Source of the DNA: Lonicera japonica
Lineage: Eukaryota; Streptophyta; Magnoliopsida; Dipsacales; Caprifoliaceae
DNA length: 64,000 nt
Direction: 5' to 3'
Assembly: GCA_021464415.1 (NCBI GenBank)
Contig: CM038469.1
Location: 63,717,650 to 63,781,649 of the forward strand
A program made the position numbers and the translations under genes. Every line of letters begins with the position of its first letter. Position 1 is the stretch's first letter. Shown here one piece after another: positions 51,801 through 60,800 of this stretch. The notes below the pieces were generated by a model that saw only the letters and a program-made list of their open reading frames with translations, was not told the DNA's origin and did not search any database.

Positions 51801-54800
51801 CATATAGAATTTATAGATAGATAGAGAGAGACGCAACAAGAACAACAGCAACACACATCAACTTTTTAATATGTACCTCACCACACAATTTTAATTATTT
51901 TATTATGCCACCACAACATAAAGACTAGAGGAAACATATAATGTTCCCACAGCAGAGTAACATTACGTGAGACCATAAATCGACGGATAAAGGTCAACAA
52001 AATATAAAAAGGGACAACTTAACACCTTCTGAAGAACATTTAAATATGCAACAAGTGCTTTTGCATCTCCCTCCTGAAACTCTGGTAACACTGCCCCAGC
52101 ATTTTGAAGAGACTCTTTGAACTTTTCTTCATAAATTGATAAACAATCAAATAATGTGCTCCATCCAATAGAGCGAAATGATTTTCCTTGAAGCAATTCA
52201 AAAACTTTTGAAGCACCCTCTTCACTAGAAGCCTGAAAGCAATGACATGCCACAGCAATTAGTGAGTAATCATAAATTTCAAAGGAGTTATATAAACAGA
52301 AACTTCACATACCAAGGTACCCAGCATTTTCAAGAATGCCACAAGTGTTTGAAAATTAGTATGATCTTCTCCGGCAAAGTTTATAAATGTCCACAGAACA
52401 TCATTGCCAGACAACAGCTCAGGTTCCTTCTGAAGTAAGCAAGAAAGGTAATATTTATGAGCCATGTCATGAATATACCAAACAATAAGATTCCGTATCA
52501 AAACAAAAAAAAAAAAAAATAGACAGTAGGAGAAACGAGATAATAAACTTCCCATTTAGTGATATGGAGCCATGGTACCTATAACACAGATTGTTTTGGT
52601 ACACAGAGAGGAACAGCAGTGCGGTACATCATGTATGTAAAATGCAGTATGTCATGGGTAGCTTTTTTTGGGAAAGGAAACAAAGCTTATATTGATTGGC
52701 AAAATCAGATACAAGCAAAGGGGCTGGAAGTGGATGAGGAATCCACCACCAAGCACACCAGAAAACAAAAACAAAAAAGAAACAGCCCCATCATCAAAAG
52801 CACAAAACAGACAGAAAGCCCTACTACAAATCAAAATTGCCCCCATGCCCATAAAACAAGCACTAGCCCCTAACAACAACAATCATACTCCTAGGCACTA
52901 GGCAAACCTCTAAAGCCTGAATAAGGCTACTGCATAGCCAAACCCCAATCCCTAGCAATCTCTGATATAGTCAAGATTCCAAAATTCTTAGAAGAAAATG
53001 CCCAAAGTGAAGCCAGATTCTTGATTCTATCCCAAGTCTTTTCTAATTCTTCTTCAGTTTCTTCAAAAATTCTCTTATTTCTCTCTCCAAATACACCACA
53101 TCACAACCATGCAACTACACCTCCATAATGTTTTGCATTTCTTTTTGTCGCCTATGAAGAACCACTTGATAGTAAGTAATTCATACCAAGAACCCAGAAA
53201 TACTGCAATCAAGTCAAATTCCTTTCGGACCTTGTTCCAGATTCCTTGAGCAAAAGAACAGTGTAATAACAAATTATCAATGTTCTCTCTGTCCCGCTTG
53301 CACAATGCACACCATGAAGGAGATAGATGCATAAAAAGCCTTCTGAATTGAATTAAATCCACAGTGTTGACTTTCCTTAATGAAGCTAACTAGGCCAAAA
53401 CACGAACTTTAGGAGGAATGCCTGATTTCCAAATCATATCCGCTGGAACAAAAAGATAACCTACATCAAATTTAGTAAGAATTTAAAAAAAAAAGACTTC
53501 ACCGAGAACATTCCATTTCTATCTCCTCCCCAAACTCTACTATCCTCCTCATCACGAGACACTTCAACACCATGTAACCTTCCCAACAAAGCCCTATACT
53601 ACTCCTCCGTTTCAGTAACATTCCTTCACAACATCACATTCCATGAATGACATTGGGTAGAATTCCAAGAGAGATTATCAGCAACCATAGCCCTCGGATT
53701 CTGCACTACTCCGAACAGTCCCAGGAAATGATCCCCTAAAACCATATCACCAACCCATCTATCCAACCAGAACTTTTTACAAGTTAAGATGTGTTAAAGG
53801 TGTTGCTGAATGTAAGAACATTTGAAAATAGGATAATAGAAAGTTGTCTTTACACTTCTATATGTTTGGTATTTTTGAAACTAATAATGTAAAACATTGG
53901 CTAATTAGATCATATTTATGTCAAGTTATGCTACTCTTCACCCTTTTTTTATAAGAAATGAAATTTTATAACAAACTCAAAGGAAGTCATAATCGAAAGA
54001 AGGGATAAAGCCAAGTGAATGAGAGATCCACTGAAGCTATACCCAAAGCTAACAGCAATACACCAAAATCAGCAGACCCACTACAAAATAACAGCAATCA
54101 GGACATAAAGCTGTGACAATTCAATATAAACATGAAACGATCAACAGAATTAAAAAAATTCACGGCTTTAGCCCATAACCCGACTAAAAATATGCTATGA
54201 TTCCTCACTTCATCCACTGAACTGCAACTATTATTAAACACTCTTTTATTTCTCTCCAACCAAACTGACCAAGCTACTGCCAAAGCCAGAAGCCTGCATA
54301 TGCACTTAGACATGATACCGGATTGCTTAAAAGACCACTTGATTGCAATAACCTCAGCCCACCTCCGAGGAAGAGCACCCACTAACCCAAAAAGGTTAAA
54401 CAATCTAATCCACAAATCTTGAGCAAATTGGCAGTGGAGCAAAATATGATCAATGTCCTCTACATTTTCCTTGAATAGCACACACCATGAGGGAGACAAG
54501 CACATATAAGGCCTCCATCTTTGGAGTAAGTCGCACGTATTCACTCTACCCAACAAGGCTAGCCAAGCAAACACTTTAATATTTGAAGGGACACACACTT
54601 CCATATGAAATTGAATTGCAGGAATGGGACTAATGGTTGCAGACATAACAAGGAAAACTAGAAAATTAAAGAACTTGCAGAAGCTCACTTGGGATCTCAT
54701 ATAGTCATGGTTAAAATGCTAAAACTTTAGGCTAATAGAGTTCAGGTATGTCCAATTTATGGTTTCTTGACCTCCATGTGTCAAGCAAATTTTCTTAGTT

Positions 54801-57800
54801 TGTTTTGGCTAGAGCAATGGATGCCACGACTATAGGCTTAATTCCGTAATTATGTAAGTTTTGATTAAGTAAATTAGTATATCAAAAGCATGAATTTCCA
54901 AGTCTTAGCATTTGCTTTCAAGAATCACATAGTTACCAGTTCACTTGGTATCCTAGGTTTGGTGTCAGATATATGTTGTGCTGAATTAGATAATAATAAT
55001 TGAATAGAGGGCGAAATTATATTTTGTACCAATATGCAATGTCTCGCGGTTAGGTGTAAGTGCCTAATATGTGACACAACTCCCCAAATGCCATAAACGC
55101 AATCTACTAATCGCTACCTTATTAGGAGTTCCTTAATTGAACAGTTTTCATAATTCAAACATGAAAATAATAAATTCCAAAACATACGAGTGAAAAACTC
55201 CACCAATCCTGTTGAATCACCAACTCACCTGCCTAGGCGGCCGCCTAGCAAGGTGAAGAGGTAGCAGCCACCTAGCGCCAAGGATGGGTTTGTAGAACAC
55301 TGCTATATAGCAAGCTATTACAGGTTTTTTTAGAACAACGTGCTATTTGATGACTAGAACACAATTAATACTATTTGAGCTTCTTTTTTTGGCAATAAAT
55401 ATGCAGTGGTCACACTATTTGTCATATTGTAAAAAGAAGTTTGGTTTCGTTTATGCAGCAATTGTATTTGACAAAAAAGGACACATTTTTCAGAGGGGTA
55501 ATAAACAATTTCTGGAAGTTTCTGAGGTTTATAATTGTTTTCTTTCTTTTCATTAGACTCTTATTCTTTTTGTTCTTAATACTCGGGTCTTGTATTTATT
55601 GTGAATTGGATATTTTGGATGATTGTATGGTTGTTATGTCATAGTGTATGGTTGTTGATAAATGTGAGTTGTATTGATTAATTACTTGGCTTAATTACAA
55701 TTTCTCTATATTGAAGTATTATTTATGTTTTAAAGACACCAATTGGGATTGGAAGGCCGCTCTCCACTAAGTTTCCTTTCAAGTACTTGAACTTTCAAAG
55801 GACCGCTTGTATTCTCAAGTCTTTATTATGTCCTCTACTAATAATGTTTCTTTCATCGTCCAAAAAACAAGGATGAGAAGAATGAAAAAAAAATACTTAA
55901 TTTAACTGGCAGAAAGCAAATAAGCACAATGGTGAAGTCTCTCTCTGCCAACTGCAACCTCAGGGTCTCCAAAGTACCAAATCAGAGGACGGGAAAGGCC
56001 TAACACAAGATGGTTTCTTAAACCTTCAGGGAAGGAATTTGCTCCCACGTAGCAGTACCTGTATAAGGAGGAAAAAGAATAGAAGAATAGTGCCACAAGA
56101 AGAATCAATGTCCTAAAAATCCCCACCCACAGACCTCGGCACTGCACCTACCCTATGCAATAGGCAGCAGCCCACTGCCATGCCTAGTTTAAAATTCCCT
56201 TGAAAGTGGCTTCGGATTTTAATGTACTAAAATTGAAACTGCTTTAAAATGGAGATATTTACAATTCTTCCTGAAAACGCTGCCAAAAAAATGAATTTTG
56301 TATTTCCCGCTGATACAAGCTTGCAAAGAACAATTCAACAACAGGAAGTCGTGAACATTTGACCGCTCGTGAAGATCGACTGAACTCTGAAATTTCACGT
56401 CATATTAGAAATGAAATCAGAGACCTCATTTGGTGTTTTCACAATTTAATTTATTACCAGAACCGTACTTGCATATTGGCGGATATATCAATAAGAAATT
56501 ATACTTCAAGCATGTGGGAGTGAATCATATTTCACATTCAATTCCCAGGCATCTAATGCCTTTAACATGATATTTTCATCAACTAAAAGGATCCAATGTA
56601 TTCTTTTAGAAAGCCGGTGAAATGAAACTTTTGACCTCCTTGTATTAATAAACTCACCCCCTTACTGCTCATGATTGCTGCAACCTCCCCAATTACACGT
56701 TCACCTAATCTTGGTGTTTTTTCCATTAGGCTTCCTGGTTTTACTGGATCTATCCAGCTTGTGCATATTATGTTCAAATAAATGTTTTGATATTCAAATT
56801 CCTCCTATACAAAGGCAAGTGCTCATTACAAAGTACCTTCTGTAATTTTTGGTCTGGAATTTGTTTGATGGACTATCTCTTTTTTACTTATCCATCACAT
56901 AATTTCTGTACACGGGACTTTTAAGCCTTGAACGGCTATGCTTTTCATCTATATTTTCTATACTCACTTAGGCTTAGGAGGTGGGCTCTCATAATTTCGA
57001 TCTACTTTTCCACTTGTGTTTGCTATAACAATCAAGTGCTCCTAGCCTAGTTTGGTAAAAAAAAAAAGAAAAAACACTATATATCAAACAAGAAACACAA
57101 CCACCCAAGAAGCTTAAATCATAAACCTCCCAATGACAAGTTAACATATAGTGTAGAACAAAGAGGATTCGGACCTGATAAATTTCACTCACGAACTCCA
57201 AGAGAGAGATAAAAGTTTGAGGGGCCATTTCAGCAGCTTGTTGAGAATGCACACTACCATCCAGCACATAATCATGTGATCCAGCAAATCGATATGGACT
57301 GAGCACAGTCATAGCCTTATCCTTTGTTTCTTTGACCTGTCAGATCTTGTTATAAAAACCAGAGTGAAATTGAAGAGATACATTCACAATGAAGAATACG
57401 GTGAGGTTCTCATTATTTTTTTAATTTTTTTTTTTATAAGAAACGAAGCTTATATTAATAAGAAATCAAGTAAAAGCAAAGGAGTTGGAAGTGGACGAGA
57501 AATCCACAAACCAACCAATAAAAAAAGTACAAATTATAAAATTAGCAAGCAAACAAAAAAGGGGGCGCTAACGGGAGCTGCCCGAATCCTACATCATCAA
57601 CAAACAGAACTACCACTACAAACAGCCCCGATCCAGAAACATAGAAAACCCACTAAATGGTCTTTAGCTAACATCCACTAATAGTTTGTTCCTAATCCAT
57701 AGTGGCTGCCCAGTCTCTCTGAATGTCTGAATCTCAGAGTTTTTTTTTTTGGATTGGAGGGAATTGGATTCTGTTGGCTTCACTTATGGAAGCTTTTCAG

Positions 57801-60800
57801 GAAGTGTCTATTGCTGTTTTGCAAATATACTGGCGGGTTGTGCTTCATTGAGATATTGCTTTGTTTTATGCCACTACTTTGATCTATTCTGGCTTTGAGA
57901 GGGACCTTGCTCTCTTAAGTCCTGCTTTTTTGCTTCGGAAAAACAGAATGGAGGGAATTGTGTGGATCACGGATATGGGAAAATTTGGCTCTATAAGGCA
58001 GTTTGGATTCTTTTCTTTAGCTCTTTTTCATATGCTTTTTTATGTATATCGAACGTTTGAATGGCTCTTTGAAAACCCTTCGGCCATTTTTAGCCTAAAA
58101 AAAATGAAAGTCATAGCCTAATGCATTACAAGCTAATGATCATTTTGAAGCTAGTAGAGAGGCTTCAACGTCATTTCGAATACTTTCAGGGAAAATAACG
58201 GTGCTGCGGAATTTTTAGTTAACCATGGGAGTGCTATCAAACTCAAAGGTGAGATATTTATGACTCTTACGCTCAATTTCTGTCCAAGTTAAAAGGGGTT
58301 CTCAGAATGCCTAGATGTGGTGTGCCTAATACTAGAGTTAGAGGAAAGTGGTCTTGTAGCTTTTGTACATTGATCATGTCCCAAAAAGGAAATGGAAATA
58401 TCAATTTGAGACGCACCAAAAAGGAAAGTGGGACTATCAATTTGAAATGGGAGAGTATATAGTTTCATGATTAATAAAATCAATGGAATCAAGCACATGA
58501 AATTAAAGAATATTTACCAACCTTGTCTCTAGCAAGTGGATGAGATAGAAAGCAAGTTACTAGCTTGTGCAGATACGCATTGTACATGTAGCTCATATCC
58601 TCGTCATCATTCTGTACAAAAAACAAAAGAACTAAATTTGAAATCTTAATCAAAACCTAAAAAAAAAACAATAATAACTTAAAGTAAACACAATCATAAT
58701 GCTTCCCCAAAAAAATGACATTGCCAGCCCTAGTAAATGCAAAAAGAATATATGAGGAAAAATATGCAAGTGCATATCAACCAACAGATTCAGAGAGAGA
58801 GATGAGGAAAAGAGGGGAAAAAACATCAGAGAGCCAGAGGAAATATTTACTAATTTGATCCTACTTTTGTAACCTTTAAATTTATTTTTTGATAAGAAAA
58901 ATCAAGTCGAGGAGACCACTAAATATGGCAAGATAAAAACACAAAAAAACATCAAAATATCAATCCGCACGACACACTACTAAACCTAAGCTCCCTATAT
59001 CAATAGGACCTATCCCGCAACAAAAAATATCCCAAAACCGCCGGCCAGTCCCGTGAAATATCTGTAATTGTAACCTTTAAATTTATTTGAACAGATGTAT
59101 TCCTTCTCAATTGCAGATGGTTTCAAGGCTTATAATGTTGGGCAAATTTATTTGGCTATTTATAAAATTTCGTTCTTATCAAAAAAAAAAATCGCGGATT
59201 AATCGACACCTAGGCGCTAGTCGGCATTTAAACACCACGATTATGCACTAGTCTTTTCATAAAATTGGCGGGCTAAAAAAGCAGGAATTAATCAGGCAAT
59301 GCAGGGATCATCAGGATTAATTTGCCAAATTAATTACTTGTTCTTTTTTTCAAACAAAAAAAATGAATATTCTAGTAGCAAAAACCTCCCCCCAATACGT
59401 TCTTTCCTCTCTCAGATTCAAAGAATCACAGACGACTGAAGTACAGAGAGAGTCTCTCTACAACTCCTCTCTCTCTCTTCTCATTCCAATCTCTCTTGAA
59501 CGACTCAATCGAGCACACACACACTATAATTCAACTCCATCATCAAGTATTGTGTTACTAGCATTTTATTAGTGTTATGATATTCAGAATAATATTTATA
59601 ATGGAAAATCGTTTGTCGGATTAATGCTAGTCCCCCCCCCCACGGAGACCTTGGAGCGCCCAGTGATTTTTAGAACATAGGGCAAAAATAATAGTGACGC
59701 AAAAAGGGGGAGACCTGCGGCATGGACCTCCCCTCAAAATATTTCAACTGTCTAAAGAGCAAAAGAGAACACGGTCACATTTTGCAGAATTGCTCCTTTA
59801 GTCACTTATTTTCTTTTGCAGTAAAGTTTTTTAGTGAATTTGTAGAAGAGGGTGTCACAGAAGAATTGTCAAATCGTATTGTCTTGGCTCTATTTGAATG
59901 GCTTAGTTAGAGAGAAATAAAGGCAATATTGATGATAGAATGGAGGAAAAGAAGAGCTTTGGAAAAAATGAAAAATTAAATTTGCAACTTCTCTATGGGC
60001 TTCAACATCTAAGGACTTTCAGGATTCTTCACTCTCATGTGTTACCTAAGTTGGATGGATCAGATGAGTAACTTGAAGTTTAAGAAAGCTAGGTCTATTT
60101 TGTTCCTTGCCCAGTCCTCTGTTTCAGCAAGATCTTTATTATTTCTTCTTTCTATTATCTTCTTATTGTAACGGTAAAGGACTCCTTGTTTAATATGATT
60201 TTTAATCCATTACTTAATCAGTATATTAGATTATGTTTCTCATCAACAAAGGTAAACTAGAAACGAATCTGATCACTTCCTGCAAACAAATAGTTCTACT
60301 GGCCAGAATCCAAATATTATAAACTCAGGAATATACCAAGAAAAAAAAATTATAGAGAGAGAATATTATACAGCTCCATATGCATTACATGCTCTCAGAA
60401 GCTAACTACAAAGATATCCATGAATTTTGTTCACCTCCAAATGCATTGCATTCTTTCACTACAAAAAATAACCTAAAACCGCACCCTTTACCTACCACCA
60501 CAGGAGAGTTAGTTGGAGCACACATCTAATCTATTTAAAAGCGGAAGGAAAGGGCAAAGAAACAGAGAGTAAAGCCACCCTATTTTATTTAATTTTTTAT
60601 AGGAAACAAGGCACTTTCATTAAAAAACGAAAAAGTGCAAATCAGTCAAAACAAAGAGAGAGTCCTATGGAGATGCGGTGCTAGCTACAGCTTGGGGTGT
60701 TTGGATGGAGAGAAATAAACGCATTTTTGAAGGGAAAAGCAGCTCAGTTGAGGATTTGCGGGATTATATTATATTTATTATAAGATTGTCGTCAAGGGCG